From contig NZ_CP026106.1 of assembly GCF_002902965.1 (NCBI RefSeq), forward strand, positions 2,976,001 through 3,040,000: 64,000 bases of DNA, given 5' to 3'. Shown piece by piece: positions 20,016 through 28,798 of this stretch. The notes under the pieces are model-generated. The model did no database searches and was not told the origin of the DNA. It saw only the letters and a program-made list of their open reading frames with translations. How positions within the stretch are numbered: position 1 is the first letter of the stretch; each line of letters opens with the position of its first letter. Made by a program: the position numbers and the translations under genes. Origin of the DNA: Paraburkholderia hospita. Its GTDB lineage: Bacteria; Pseudomonadota; Gammaproteobacteria; Burkholderiales; Burkholderiaceae.

Positions 20016-20797
20016 CAACGCCCCGCCGTCGCATGCACTTCGTTCGCCGCATCCATGCGAAACGGCGACTGCATCCGAACGATCGCCTCGGATTCCAGCG
20101 CAACGGGCCAACGCTGGCTCTGCAATCCGTCGACAAGCGTCGTCCTGCACAAACTGTCGGGCCGCTTCGGCGAGCCATACGCATCGACGTTCGCATCCGC
20201 AGGTTCACGCGAAAACACGCCGTTCGCTGCGAGATCGCCGATCACATTCGTAGCGTAGTACAGCACCTTGTTCGCGACGGGCACGATCAGATCGAAGCAA
20301 TAGTGCACGCGCAGCTTCAGCAGATTCGCGTCCTGCACATTCACATCCGATTCCGCGCCATGCCTGGTGTCGCGATACATCAGCATGTCATTGGGAATTT
20401 CATCGTGCGTGACGCCTTCAGCGGGATAGACACGCGGACGCGCGAAGTCGCGCATCATCGCTGCCGTCGGGCTGACGATCTCGATCGATGCCGCCTCGCC
20501 CACTGCACGCCGCGCCGCAAGCAGCGCCGACTGCACGCCCGTTGCGTCAGCGCTGCGCGCGTACAACGGCGCGAGTCCACGCGCGAGCCCCGCTTGCATC
20601 ACATCCATCGATCCGTAATTGACGGCCCCTTCGCGCGCGGCTTCGAGCACGGCGACATCGAGCGTCGACTTCGCCTGATACAGCAACACGAACTGCACGA
20701 TCACGAAGCCGAAGAAGAGCAACAGCGGCGCGACGACGAGAAACTCCGTCATCCCCTGCCCCGTCATCCGGCGTCTGCGCATGCCTCGGCGCTTCAC
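20015..20797 (-). CDS. TadE-like pseudopilin
   Basis: A 260-residue protein with a very basic N-terminus followed by GQGMTEFLVVAPLLLFFGFVIVQFVLLY, the TadE-type prepilin-like cleavage and membrane segment. A long periplasmic region with two cysteines follows. The GTG at 20797 is preferred: it makes a GTGA overlap with the preceding stop, like the other junctions in the operon, and has AGGG 7 bp upstream. ATG codons at 20812 and 20782 are alternatives. TadE-like proteins are minor structural parts of Flp pili. Confidence 0.75.
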   Translation of the reverse strand: MKRRGMRRRRMTGQGMTEFLVVAPLLLFFGFVIVQFVLLYQAKSTLDVAVLEAAREGAVNYGSMDVMQAGLARGLAPLYARSADATGVQSALLAARRAVGEAASIEIVSPTAAMMRDFARPRVYPAEGVTHDEIPNDMLMYRDTRHGAESDVNVQDANLLKLRVHYCFDLIVPVANKVLYYATNVIGDLAANGVFSREPADANVDAYGSPKRPDSLCRTTLVDGLQSQRWPVALESEAIVRMQSPFRMDAANEVHATAGR

Positions 20798-21144
20798 GTC
20801 GACACCCTGCATTCGAGCCTGTCGCCGACTTCGATACGCGACGCCTGCGCTGCGTGCGCACGCATCTCCAGCGCCGCTCGCGCACGCCAGCAGACGTGCA
20901 CGCGAGCGCGGCCCACATTTCGATGAATCGACAGCACGCACCCACGCCTGTCGATAAAGACCACGTCGATCGGAAAGCGCATGCCGAACGTATGCACGGC
21001 ATTGCACGGTTCGAGCCACAGCGCGCGATCCGCATCGAGTCGAGAGCGCCCAAGCAATCCGCGCATCCGCTCAATCGGCCTGTCCGCGACTTCAACCGCG
21101 ATATGACCCAGCTCACCACGATGAACCAGACGCGCATGCCTCAC
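20794..21144 (-). CDS. DUF192 family protein
   Basis: A 116-residue protein matching the DUF192 pattern: RPIERMRGLLGR near the N-terminus, LWLEPCNAVHTFGMRFPIDVVFIDRRGCV in the middle, and a C-terminal strand with GDRL. The biochemical role of this family is not established. No signal peptide is visible in this copy. It overlaps tadC by 4 bp and the TadE-like gene by 4 bp, so it is fully embedded in the pilus operon. DUF192 genes occur in some Tad-like clusters, suggesting a role in assembly. Confidence 0.8.
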   Translation of the reverse strand: MRHARLVHRGELGHIAVEVADRPIERMRGLLGRSRLDADRALWLEPCNAVHTFGMRFPIDVVFIDRRGCVLSIHRNVGRARVHVCWRARAALEMRAHAAQASRIEVGDRLECRVST

Positions 21145-22022
21145 AGCAAGCCCTCCTGCATGAACTTCATCGCAATCGGAAAGCCAAGCACGATGAACGT
21201 CACAGGAAAGATGAACATTAGCAACGGAAACACCAGCTTGACGGGCGCTTCCATCGCCTGCTTCTCCGCGCGCTGGAAGCGTTCCGCGCGCCGCTGCTCC
21301 GACTGGAAGCGCAACGTCTTCGCGAGACCCGAACCCATCCGTTCCGCTTGCGCGATCGTGCGGACCAGGTTCGACACTTCGCCGATCCGCTGACGTTCGT
21401 CGAGACGCCGTAGCGCATCGGTGCGATTCAAGCCCGATTTCAGATCACGCAGCACGTGTTCGAACTCGCGCCGCAATGGCCCATCGGGGCCCTTCTCGAC
21501 CGCCTTCTGAAGCGCGCCGTTGATATTGAGCCCCGCTTCGACGGCAAGCGTCAGAAAGTCGAGATAGACGGGCAACTGGCGCAGCACCATCGCGACGTGA
21601 CGCCGGCGCACATCTCGCATCCAGATACGCGGATAGACATAGCCGACGCACATCACCAGCACCAGAACCGTTCGCGAATACAGACCGCTTGCGAACATCA
21701 CCGCCACCGCGACCACCACCACGCCCATCGACGACACCATCGACAGCGCAAGAAACTGCCGTGCGTTCATCAGAAAGTTGAGCGACGTGAGACGCAACTG
21801 CGCATCGGTGCGCTCTATCAGACGCGCGCTGAACCGGCGAGTGCCATAGTGCGCGACAAAGTTGACGGCTGGCCACACGAAGCGCAGCAACGGCGGCAAC
21901 GGGTCGAGCCACGTGCGGTCTTCCTTAGGCACATCGCGTATCAATCTGCGCATCGAGTGCAGCGCGAGCACGCACACCGCTATCAACCCAGCGCCAATCG
22001 CAAACGACAGAATCAGCCGCAT
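21141..22022 (-). CDS. tadC: Tad pilus assembly inner-membrane protein TadC
   Basis: A 293-residue type II secretion F-domain protein. It has an N-terminal membrane helix, a pair of helices near residues 95-135, the cytoplasmic F domain (LPVYLDFLTLAVEAGLNINGAL, then ERMGSGLAKTLRFQSEQ) and a C-terminal helix. It forms the inner-membrane platform with TadB, on which the CpaF ATPase acts. The start at 22022 lies 7 bp after the tadB stop; an ATG 36 bp upstream would overlap it. Confidence 0.9.
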   Translation of the reverse strand: MRLILSFAIGAGLIAVCVLALHSMRRLIRDVPKEDRTWLDPLPPLLRFVWPAVNFVAHYGTRRFSARLIERTDAQLRLTSLNFLMNARQFLALSMVSSMGVVVVAVAVMFASGLYSRTVLVLVMCVGYVYPRIWMRDVRRRHVAMVLRQLPVYLDFLTLAVEAGLNINGALQKAVEKGPDGPLRREFEHVLRDLKSGLNRTDALRRLDERQRIGEVSNLVRTIAQAERMGSGLAKTLRFQSEQRRAERFQRAEKQAMEAPVKLVFPLLMFIFPVTFIVLGFPIAMKFMQEGLL

Positions 22023-22029
22023 GACAGGT

Positions 22030-22872
22030 CTACACGTTGATGCGCACGATGCGCGCAATCGACTGATAGCCGAGAAACTCCATCACCGCGATCACGGCGA
22101 GCGTTTCCCAGCCGATCGGCGTCGTGAAGAGCGGCGCCATCGCGACAGGCTCCATCGCGCGCAGCACCATCATCAGAAAGAGCGGCAGACACGTCATCAC
22201 GACGCCCTGCATGCGTCCCTGCGAAGTCAGCGCGCGAATCTTGCCTTCCATCTGCAGCTTGTCACGCAACGTACGCGCGACGGATTCGAGCGCTTCCGCG
22301 AGATTGCCGCCCACTTCGCGCGAAATGGTGACGGCTGCCGTCACCATCATGAAGTCGGGTACAGGTATGCGTTTTTCGATGTTACGCATCGCGATGTCGA
22401 GATCGATGCCGAGCCGGATTTCGCGCAGCAGCAGATCGAACTCCTGCGAGATCGGCGGCGCCGATTCCTGCACGCCGCTTTCGAGCGCGATCGGCAGGCT
22501 CGCGCCTGCGCGTAACGCGCCCGCGATCATCAACAGCATGTCGGGCAACTGGCGCTCGAGCATCCGGATACGGCGCGTGCGCATCCACGCAAGCACCTGG
22601 CGCGGCACGAACCACACGAGTGGCAACGAAGCAAGCGCGACCAGAACGCTGCCGCTCAACGCGAACACAAGCGCGGGCAGCACGATCATCGCGCTCAACG
22701 TCGCGGTGGCCGCCTTCTGACGGTTCACGAACACGAAGACATCGGCAAGCGACTGCTCGACTTCGCTTGCCAGATGACGCGTGCCGTTCGCAAGCGCGAG
22801 CCGCACCGCGCGCGTCGCCAACCAGACCGAAATCGACGCGCCGCAGAACACCGCTACAAGAATAAACGTCAT
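22030..22872 (-). CDS. tadB: Tad pilus assembly inner-membrane protein TadB
   Basis: A 280-residue type II secretion F-domain protein. It has hydrophobic N-terminal and central segments, the cytoplasmic F domain with LLMIAGALRAGASLPIALE and EVGGNLAEALESVARTLRDKL, and a C-terminal membrane segment. It is the usual partner of TadC. It starts 10 bp after the cpaF stop. Confidence 0.91.
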   Translation of the reverse strand: MTFILVAVFCGASISVWLATRAVRLALANGTRHLASEVEQSLADVFVFVNRQKAATATLSAMIVLPALVFALSGSVLVALASLPLVWFVPRQVLAWMRTRRIRMLERQLPDMLLMIAGALRAGASLPIALESGVQESAPPISQEFDLLLREIRLGIDLDIAMRNIEKRIPVPDFMMVTAAVTISREVGGNLAEALESVARTLRDKLQMEGKIRALTSQGRMQGVVMTCLPLFLMMVLRAMEPVAMAPLFTTPIGWETLAVIAVMEFLGYQSIARIVRINV

Positions 22873-22882
22873 CGCAGAAACC

Positions 22883-24601
22883 TCACTCGCTGCGCGTGAA
22901 AATCGATGTATCGACGGGAATGCGGCGGCGTATCAGATCCTGATAGAAGTCGGGGATATACGATGTCGGCACGAATTGCCCGCGAATCTTGCCGTTGTCG
23001 TCAAGGCCCGCTTCCCTGAACACGAACACGTCCTGCAACTGGATCACGCCCGACTCGATGCCGCTCACTTCCGTGATGTGCGTCACGCGCCGCGAGCCGC
23101 ACGAAAAGCGCGTCTGCTGCACGATGATGTCGACGGCGGCGCATACCTGCTCGCGAATTGCCTGCACGGGCAGATCGAGCCCCGCCATCAGCGTCATGAC
23201 TTCAAGACGCGCGATGCAATCGCGCGGCGAGTTCGCGTGCGCCGTGGTCAACGAGCCGTCGTGGCCCGTGTTCATCGCCTGCAGCATGTCGAGCGCTTCG
23301 CCGCCGCGGCATTCGCCGACCACGATCCGGTCGGGGCGCATGCGCAAGCAGTTGCGCACCAGTTCGCGGATCGTCACCGCGCCCTTGCCTTCCAAGTTCG
23401 CGGGCCGCGTTTCGAGGGCGACGAGATTCGGTTGCGACAGTTGCAGCTCGGCGGCATCCTCGACGGTCACGATGCGCTCCGCGTCGGGGATATAGTCCGA
23501 CAGCACATTGAGCAGCGTGGTCTTGCCCGAGCCCGTGCCGCCCGATATGACAATGTTCGCGCGATGCTCGACAGCCGTGCGCAAGAACGCGAGCATCGCG
23601 TGCGACAGCGAGCCGAATGTCTGCAGATCGTCGCCGCGCAGCTTGTGCTGCGGAAACTTGCGCACCGTCATGCTCGGCCCTTTCAACGCGAGCGGCGGAA
23701 TCACCGCGTTCACGCGCGAGCCGTCTTTCAGGCGCGCGTCGACCATCGGCGAGCTTTCGTCGATGCGTCGGCCGATCGGCGCGACGATCCGCTCGATAGC
23801 GCCCAGCACCGCGCGCTCGTCGGTGAAAATCACAGGCGAGCGCACCAGCCGCCCTTGCTGCTCGACGAAAATCTCATCGTGCCTGTTGACCATGATTTCG
23901 GAGATCGTCGGATCGGCGATCAGTTCTTCGAGCGGACCCAGTCCGATGATTTCGTCGAACACGCTTTTCTTGAGCGCCGGCAGCGGGATGCCCGGACGAC
24001 GAAAGCTCGCATCGCGCGCGAGGATGTCGTCGAGCGCGTCGCTGACCGTCGTGCGCAGTTCGTCGTCGGCCATTCGCGAAACATTCAGGCGGCGCAAGTC
24101 GAGCGCGGCGATCACCTTCATGTGCAGCAGCTTGCGAAGCTCGATGCCTTCAGCGCTGTTGATCGGCGCAATAAGCGGCGGTGCGGCCACGCGCGAAACC
24201 TCGACATGAACAGGATGTGGCTCGGATTCCTCCGGCACGGTAGGCTGAGGCATAGTCTTCTCGACGTCCGGCCCCGTTGGATTCGCAGCCTCGGCGAGTA
24301 CCACTTGCATCGCGTCGACCTTCAACACGGTCATGCCGATTTCGATCTGATCCCCTTCGGCAAGCGGCCCATAACGCACGACGGGTGAACCGTTCACCGT
24401 GGTCGCGACAATCCCGCCCTGGTCTTCGACATACCACGCATGGAAGTCCTTCACGATGCGCGCATGCGTGCGGCCAACCAGCATCCCTTTGATCACGATA
24501 TCGCAGGTCGCGTCGCGGCCGATCGTGCACACGCGATCGACGTGGAAGGTCCGCGCGGGCGCATTGCGCGATTGCACTTGCAGTTTCAGCATGTTCGTCA
24601 A
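22883..24601 (-). CDS. cpaF: FHA domain fused to CpaF/TadA-type secretion ATPase
   Basis: A 572-residue fusion. Residues 1-100 are a forkhead-associated domain with its signature residues (GRD at 28-30, RTHARI at 44-49, VNG at 69-71), predicted to bind phosphothreonine peptides. After a Pro/Glu-rich linker (105-150) comes a CpaF ATPase. It has Walker A GGTGSGKTT (354-362), an Asp/Glu-rich segment ending VTVEDAAELQL, Walker B-like DRIVVGECRGGEALDM and the His-box HDGSLTTAHANSP. It powers pilin export and assembly. The FHA part suggests control by Ser/Thr phosphorylation. It overlaps cpaC by 4 bp. Confidence 0.93.
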   Translation of the reverse strand: MTNMLKLQVQSRNAPARTFHVDRVCTIGRDATCDIVIKGMLVGRTHARIVKDFHAWYVEDQGGIVATTVNGSPVVRYGPLAEGDQIEIGMTVLKVDAMQVVLAEAANPTGPDVEKTMPQPTVPEESEPHPVHVEVSRVAAPPLIAPINSAEGIELRKLLHMKVIAALDLRRLNVSRMADDELRTTVSDALDDILARDASFRRPGIPLPALKKSVFDEIIGLGPLEELIADPTISEIMVNRHDEIFVEQQGRLVRSPVIFTDERAVLGAIERIVAPIGRRIDESSPMVDARLKDGSRVNAVIPPLALKGPSMTVRKFPQHKLRGDDLQTFGSLSHAMLAFLRTAVEHRANIVISGGTGSGKTTLLNVLSDYIPDAERIVTVEDAAELQLSQPNLVALETRPANLEGKGAVTIRELVRNCLRMRPDRIVVGECRGGEALDMLQAMNTGHDGSLTTAHANSPRDCIARLEVMTLMAGLDLPVQAIREQVCAAVDIIVQQTRFSCGSRRVTHITEVSGIESGVIQLQDVFVFREAGLDDNGKIRGQFVPTSYIPDFYQDLIRRRIPVDTSIFTRSE

Positions 24602-25980
24602 TGAACGGGGTAGAGCGGCGTGTTCTGAAGCGCCGCGGGATCGGTAGATACGGGTGCGACTGGTATGACCGGCGGCGCAAGGGGACTGCGCGCGCCATAC
24701 TGGTCCGCATACCTTCGCGCACCTTCATGCGCGCGCGCCAGCAGCGCGGCATTGGTTTCGCTCGACGGGTCCGAGATCAGCGGCGTGACGAAAATCACGA
24801 GGTCGCTGTTCTTCGCGCGAAAGCTGTCTGAGCGAAACAGTTGCCCGATGATGGGCAGACGCGCGAGATACGGCATGCCCGACGATGCGTTGAGGGCGTC
24901 GGCGCTGACGAGGCCGGAGATTGCGATCGTCTCGCCCGCGCGCAGCGAAATGTCCGAACTCGCGCTGCGCGTCAGGAAGCCTGGAAATCCACCGTACGAT
25001 ACGGAAGGATCGAGCTGGCTGATCTCTGTCTGCACGGTGGCGGAGATGATGTCGTTCGCATCGACGACGGGCTTGATGTTCAGCCGGATGCCGTACGGCT
25101 TGTACTCGACGTCGGTGGTGCCGAGCGCGCCCGCCTTCGGAATCGGCACCTCGCCGCCCGCGAGGAACGACGCTATGCCACCGCTCTTCGTGCTCAGCTC
25201 GGGCGCGGCGAGAATGTACGCGTCGCCGTTGTTGATCGCGAAGTTGATGCGCGACGTGATCGTCGATGCGATGCCCGCCAGAAAGAAGTTCGCGCCGCTG
25301 GTCGCGCCGGAGCCGATGAAACCTTGCCCCGACACCTGCGGGCCCGCGAACTGGCTGTCCCACGCTATGCCGATGTCCTTCTGGCCCGTGCGCGTGACTT
25401 CCATGATCTGCACCTTGAAATGCAGGGTTTTCTTTAGCGCATCGCCTTCGTCGATCGTCGTGGTGTCGATCACGTTCGTCATATCCGCGATGGCCGCTTT
25501 CACGGCTGCGGCCTTGTCGCGATGCACGCTGCCCGACAGCACGATGTTCGGCCCGACCTCCTGCACGCGCACGCCGGGCACTGACGCCAGCACGTTGCGC
25601 AACTGCGCCGCCGACATCCCGACGTCGCCCTTCGCGACGCGCACGGTCGTCTGCAACACGACGCCCCGCTCGTTCCACACGACGAGCGACGTGATGCCCG
25701 CGCTTTCGGCAAGCAGCATCACACGCCTATCGACGACATTCGCCGTCACGAGCTTGCCGTTGCCTATCGCGATGCGTTTGATCGTGCCCGGCACGTCGAG
25801 CATGCGCACTTCGCCTTTGTAAAGGTCGAGCACATCGCCGCTCTGCGCAGCGTTCGCGTTGATCCCGTGCTGCATGCCCGCCGCCTGCACGACGCCCGTT
25901 GCGTCGACAGCGAGCGCGCACATGATGAACGACACGCTTGCCACGCGTCGCAATGCCATCGAGTAAAAGCCTGCTTTCAT
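24598..25980 (-). CDS. cpaC: secretin of the Tad pilus, RcpA/CpaC
   Basis: A 460-residue outer-membrane channel. It has a signal peptide (about residues 1-33), an N-terminal pilus-secretin domain (LYKGEVRMLDVPGTIKRIAIGNGKLVTANVV), a BON-like middle domain (110-160) and the C-terminal secretin domain with VPIPKAGALGTTDVEYKPYGI and the closing LVIFVTPLI. The C-terminal tail is Pro/Ala-rich. It forms the exit pore for the pilus. The next gene, cpaF, starts within its last codons. Confidence 0.94.
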   Translation of the reverse strand: MKAGFYSMALRRVASVSFIMCALAVDATGVVQAAGMQHGINANAAQSGDVLDLYKGEVRMLDVPGTIKRIAIGNGKLVTANVVDRRVMLLAESAGITSLVVWNERGVVLQTTVRVAKGDVGMSAAQLRNVLASVPGVRVQEVGPNIVLSGSVHRDKAAAVKAAIADMTNVIDTTTIDEGDALKKTLHFKVQIMEVTRTGQKDIGIAWDSQFAGPQVSGQGFIGSGATSGANFFLAGIASTITSRINFAINNGDAYILAAPELSTKSGGIASFLAGGEVPIPKAGALGTTDVEYKPYGIRLNIKPVVDANDIISATVQTEISQLDPSVSYGGFPGFLTRSASSDISLRAGETIAISGLVSADALNASSGMPYLARLPIIGQLFRSDSFRAKNSDLVIFVTPLISDPSSETNAALLARAHEGARRYADQYGARSPLAPPVIPVAPVSTDPAALQNTPLYPVH

Positions 25981-26004
25981 GAATGGAAGGAAACGTTTGT
26001 TCTT

Positions 26005-27027
26005 CTAGTTCTGGCCGCTGACGCGGTACGTGTCGCGTTGCTGCAATTGCTTTGCAATGGCGGCGGCGCTTTCGAACAGCGATGCGCTCGCGGGTTCGCT
26101 TGCGCCGGCTTTGACTTCGCGCGGCTGCGCGTCGCCGGATGCCGAGGACATCGGCGCGACCTGCGCGACATTCGCCGCAGCCGCGCCCGCGCCGCCGCCC
26201 GCGATAACTTCGACGGACGCCTGCTTTGCCACGCGTTCCGCCGGAAACACATCGCTTTCCGTCAACGCGACGGGCGGTGCACCGGCGTTATCGTCCGCGT
26301 TCATGAGGATGAGGCGCAGCGTGCCCATCTTTTGCGCGAGCACGACGCGCGGCGCGTCGGCGGCGGGAACCTGCATCGTCACGGTGTCGTAGCGCGACGC
26401 ATTGCCCATGCTCCGCGTTTCGTCGGCGTCGCCCGCATTGCGGGGCTTGACGCTCTGGCCCGTCGCAAGCACCAGCACGTCGGGCAGCAGCAGACGCACG
26501 GCCTTGCCGTCGCTAGCGCCCGGCTCGGCCTGCGCGCCGACCCAATAGATATCGACACGATTGCCCGGCCGCAGCATCGACGCCGTCGAGTTCACCGCAT
26601 CGACCTCCAGCGTCAGCGCGCGTTGACCGGCGGGCAGCATGTCGGAGAAATCGCGACCGCGCAGCGCATCGATATCGCTCATGCGCAGCGGCCGTCCATG
26701 CATAACGGCGCGCACGAGCTTCGCGCTGCGCAACGAGTCGAATGAGTCGACGCGCACCATGTCGTCGTAGACGAGATCGGCGGCGATTTCGCGCGACACG
26801 AAATCGCCACTCGACAACGACGTGCCCGCCGCCACATCGCGGCGCGGTACGACGACTTCGACACCGCGCTGCGTGAGCTTGCCCGTCACTTCGGCGCGCA
26901 CGTGCGCCTCGCGCTCGCCGAGATAGCGATACACGAACCACGTCAGCGCGCCCGCCGTGAGCACGGCAACGAGCAGCAGAAACCACGCATTGCCGAGCAG
27001 CGAATGAAACTTGATCTTCCTGAACAT
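26005..27027 (-). CDS. cpaB: Flp pilus assembly protein CpaB/RcpC
   Basis: A 340-residue periplasmic assembly protein anchored by one N-terminal membrane segment (about residues 14-34). It carries an SAF/AFP-like domain (VEVVVPRRDVAAGTSLSSGDFV, then RPLRMSDID) and the RcpC-type domain (AVNSTASMLRPGNRVDIYWVG). The C-terminal tail is Ala/Gly-rich. The start at 27027 is chosen because it gives a short cytoplasmic head and the membrane helix; a longer frame has no support. It lies 24 bp before cpaC. Confidence 0.88.
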   Translation of the reverse strand: MFRKIKFHSLLGNAWFLLLVAVLTAGALTWFVYRYLGEREAHVRAEVTGKLTQRGVEVVVPRRDVAAGTSLSSGDFVSREIAADLVYDDMVRVDSFDSLRSAKLVRAVMHGRPLRMSDIDALRGRDFSDMLPAGQRALTLEVDAVNSTASMLRPGNRVDIYWVGAQAEPGASDGKAVRLLLPDVLVLATGQSVKPRNAGDADETRSMGNASRYDTVTMQVPAADAPRVVLAQKMGTLRLILMNADDNAGAPPVALTESDVFPAERVAKQASVEVIAGGGAGAAAANVAQVAPMSSASGDAQPREVKAGASEPASASLFESAAAIAKQLQQRDTYRVSGQN

Positions 27028-27046
27028 CTGACTCAAAACCGGGTGA

Positions 27047-27244
27047 TTACGCCAAAGAAAGCGCGAAGCTGTACGCGCGGTAAAGCGACCTGAATGCCGC
27101 GCAAAACTGACTGATGACGGACGCATTGCCGCCCGCGACCAGCGCGGAAACGATCACGGCTGTCACGACGAGATACTCGACGGCCGCCTGGCCGCGCTGC
27201 CGCTGCTTGAGCGACCGCATGATTTCAAGGGTCGGTCGTCGCAT
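27047..27244 (-). CDS. small Flp/TadE-like pilin
   Basis: A 65-residue protein with a positively charged leader (RSLKQRQRG) followed by QAAVEYLVVTAVIVSALVAGG. This is the Glu-Tyr-containing hydrophobic stretch typical of Flp-type prepilins, with cleavage expected after the Gly. The ATG at 27244 has GGAGG 9 bp upstream but overlaps the preceding gene by 20 bp; the ATG at 27220 starts 4 bp after that stop. Both give the same mature protein. It is a minor-pilin candidate next to cpaB. Confidence 0.7.
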   Translation of the reverse strand: MRRPTLEIMRSLKQRQRGQAAVEYLVVTAVIVSALVAGGNASVISQFCAAFRSLYRAYSFALSLA

Positions 27245-27938
27245 GGATCACGGCCTCCGTATGTCCGTTGCGGTTGGAGAACACGGCGTCGATGCGTTCG
27301 CTGCCGCGCTGCATGGCAAGCACATCGCCCATCGCGCGCTGCGATCCGTCGAGCCGCAGCGCGGGCGCCTGTGCGACGACGCGCCAACCCACTTCCTGCA
27401 ACCGGCGCGCGTAGCGTTGCGCGTTGTCCTTTGTGTCGCCGTTCACTTCGAGCAGCCACGTGCGTCCCGTTTGCCGCCCGTCGCGGCTCTCGACATCCGA
27501 CACGGCTCGCGCGCCTTCCGGCAGCGGCACCGTCGAAGCGCCGATACGATGCGTCGCGTCCGCGCCATCCAGACGCATCACGCTCATCAGCCCTTTCGTG
27601 CGCGAGCCTTCGACGCGCGGCGGAATAACGAGCACGTAGTGGCACGCGCCATCGAGCGCGGCGAGCAGCATCCCCGACGCGTCGCGGCGTCCCGTGGCGG
27701 GCACATGCGCGCCCGTCCAGTACGTGCGGAATGCGTCCGAAACGTCATCGGGCGTTCCATCGAACTCCAGGCCGTACACGGACGCCGGCACGCCGTTGAC
27801 GAGCATGTCGCGGCCTATCATCTGCACGCGTTCGGCGTGCACGGGTTGACGGTCGCAGGCCTGCCCGGACGCGACGGCTTGCAGCGGCATCGACAACAAC
27901 GCGAACCACGCGATCGCGCACATCGACGGGATGTTCAT
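27225..27938 (-). CDS. secreted hypothetical protein of the pilus operon
   Basis: A 237-residue exported protein with a signal peptide (MNIPSMCAIAWFALLSMPLQAVASG, residues 1-25) and two cysteines (QACDR and GACHYV). No family was recognised. It overlaps the TadE-like gene before it by 4 bp and probably the small pilin gene after it, so it is part of the same transcript. The content is soluble alpha/beta without membrane segments. A periplasmic chaperone or pilus accessory role is possible, by location only. Confidence 0.65.
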   Translation of the reverse strand: MNIPSMCAIAWFALLSMPLQAVASGQACDRQPVHAERVQMIGRDMLVNGVPASVYGLEFDGTPDDVSDAFRTYWTGAHVPATGRRDASGMLLAALDGACHYVLVIPPRVEGSRTKGLMSVMRLDGADATHRIGASTVPLPEGARAVSDVESRDGRQTGRTWLLEVNGDTKDNAQRYARRLQEVGWRVVAQAPALRLDGSQRAMGDVLAMQRGSERIDAVFSNRNGHTEAVIHATTDP

Positions 27939-28798
27939 CGCGCAAGCCGGTCAGCAGGAACAACCTCGTCGCGGATGCGGCCAGATTCGAGCGTATCGAT
28001 TTCGGGCGCATAGACACGCAACCCCTGGTAAAGCGAAGGCATGATCAACGGCGCATGCGCCGCCGGCACCGCCTGCGCGAACAGCGCATTCGCGCGCACC
28101 GCGCCTTCGGGCAACCATGCATTGGTCAGCAACGCGTTCGTATCGGCGATTGCAAAGCCGTCGAAATCTGTCCACAAACGCCGCAGCGCGTCGCTATGCA
28201 TGCCCGTCGCGATGCGCAAGCTCGCCGTTTGCAACGCACGCGACGGCAGATCGAGCGTCGCGGCGAATGGCGCGCCGCTTGGCGTCGGCATCGAGCCGAA
28301 GCCATTCGATGTATGGGCGTCGAGTTGTGTCGGCATGTCGGCTTCGCCCGTGCTGATGGAGACATCGCGTGCGTCGTCCAGCAGCGCCGCGCCGCCAGGG
28401 TCTTTCCACATCGCCGGTTGCGAGACGCCCTGCCCGCCAGCGCCAAAGTCAGCGCTACGGTCCGTGCCCGCAATGGGCGCGCCATTGGCCGCCACCACAC
28501 GCGCGAGCAATTCGCGCTGGATCTCCTTATCGTTCTTGTGAAGCTGCAACGCGTCGCTGCCGTTGCGTGCGTACCAGTCGCGGCCCGTCGAACCGCCCGC
28601 TTCGCTGTCGATCCACACAGTGCGCTCCCACGCCGCGTAACGCGAGCCCATCAGCGTGCGGTTGCGGATATCGTTGAACTTGCCGAGCATCACGATCGCG
28701 AGCAGCAGCACGCTCGTCGCAAGCATCGTGGCAACGAGAAACTCCACCAGCGCCTGGCCGGATTGCGCGCAAACGCGCCTTTCGACAAACCGGCTCAT
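27935..28798 (-). CDS. TadE/TadG-like pseudopilin
   Basis: A 287-residue protein starting MSRFVERRVCAQSGQALVEFLVATMLATSV, which is a basic head, a Gly before the cleavage site, and a hydrophobic segment with the Glu at position +5. The remainder is an exported domain. The ATG at 28798 overlaps the stop of the preceding gene as ATGA. The family is that of minor Tad pilus components. Confidence 0.75.
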   Translation of the reverse strand: MSRFVERRVCAQSGQALVEFLVATMLATSVLLLAIVMLGKFNDIRNRTLMGSRYAAWERTVWIDSEAGGSTGRDWYARNGSDALQLHKNDKEIQRELLARVVAANGAPIAGTDRSADFGAGGQGVSQPAMWKDPGGAALLDDARDVSISTGEADMPTQLDAHTSNGFGSMPTPSGAPFAATLDLPSRALQTASLRIATGMHSDALRRLWTDFDGFAIADTNALLTNAWLPEGAVRANALFAQAVPAAHAPLIMPSLYQGLRVYAPEIDTLESGRIRDEVVPADRLAR

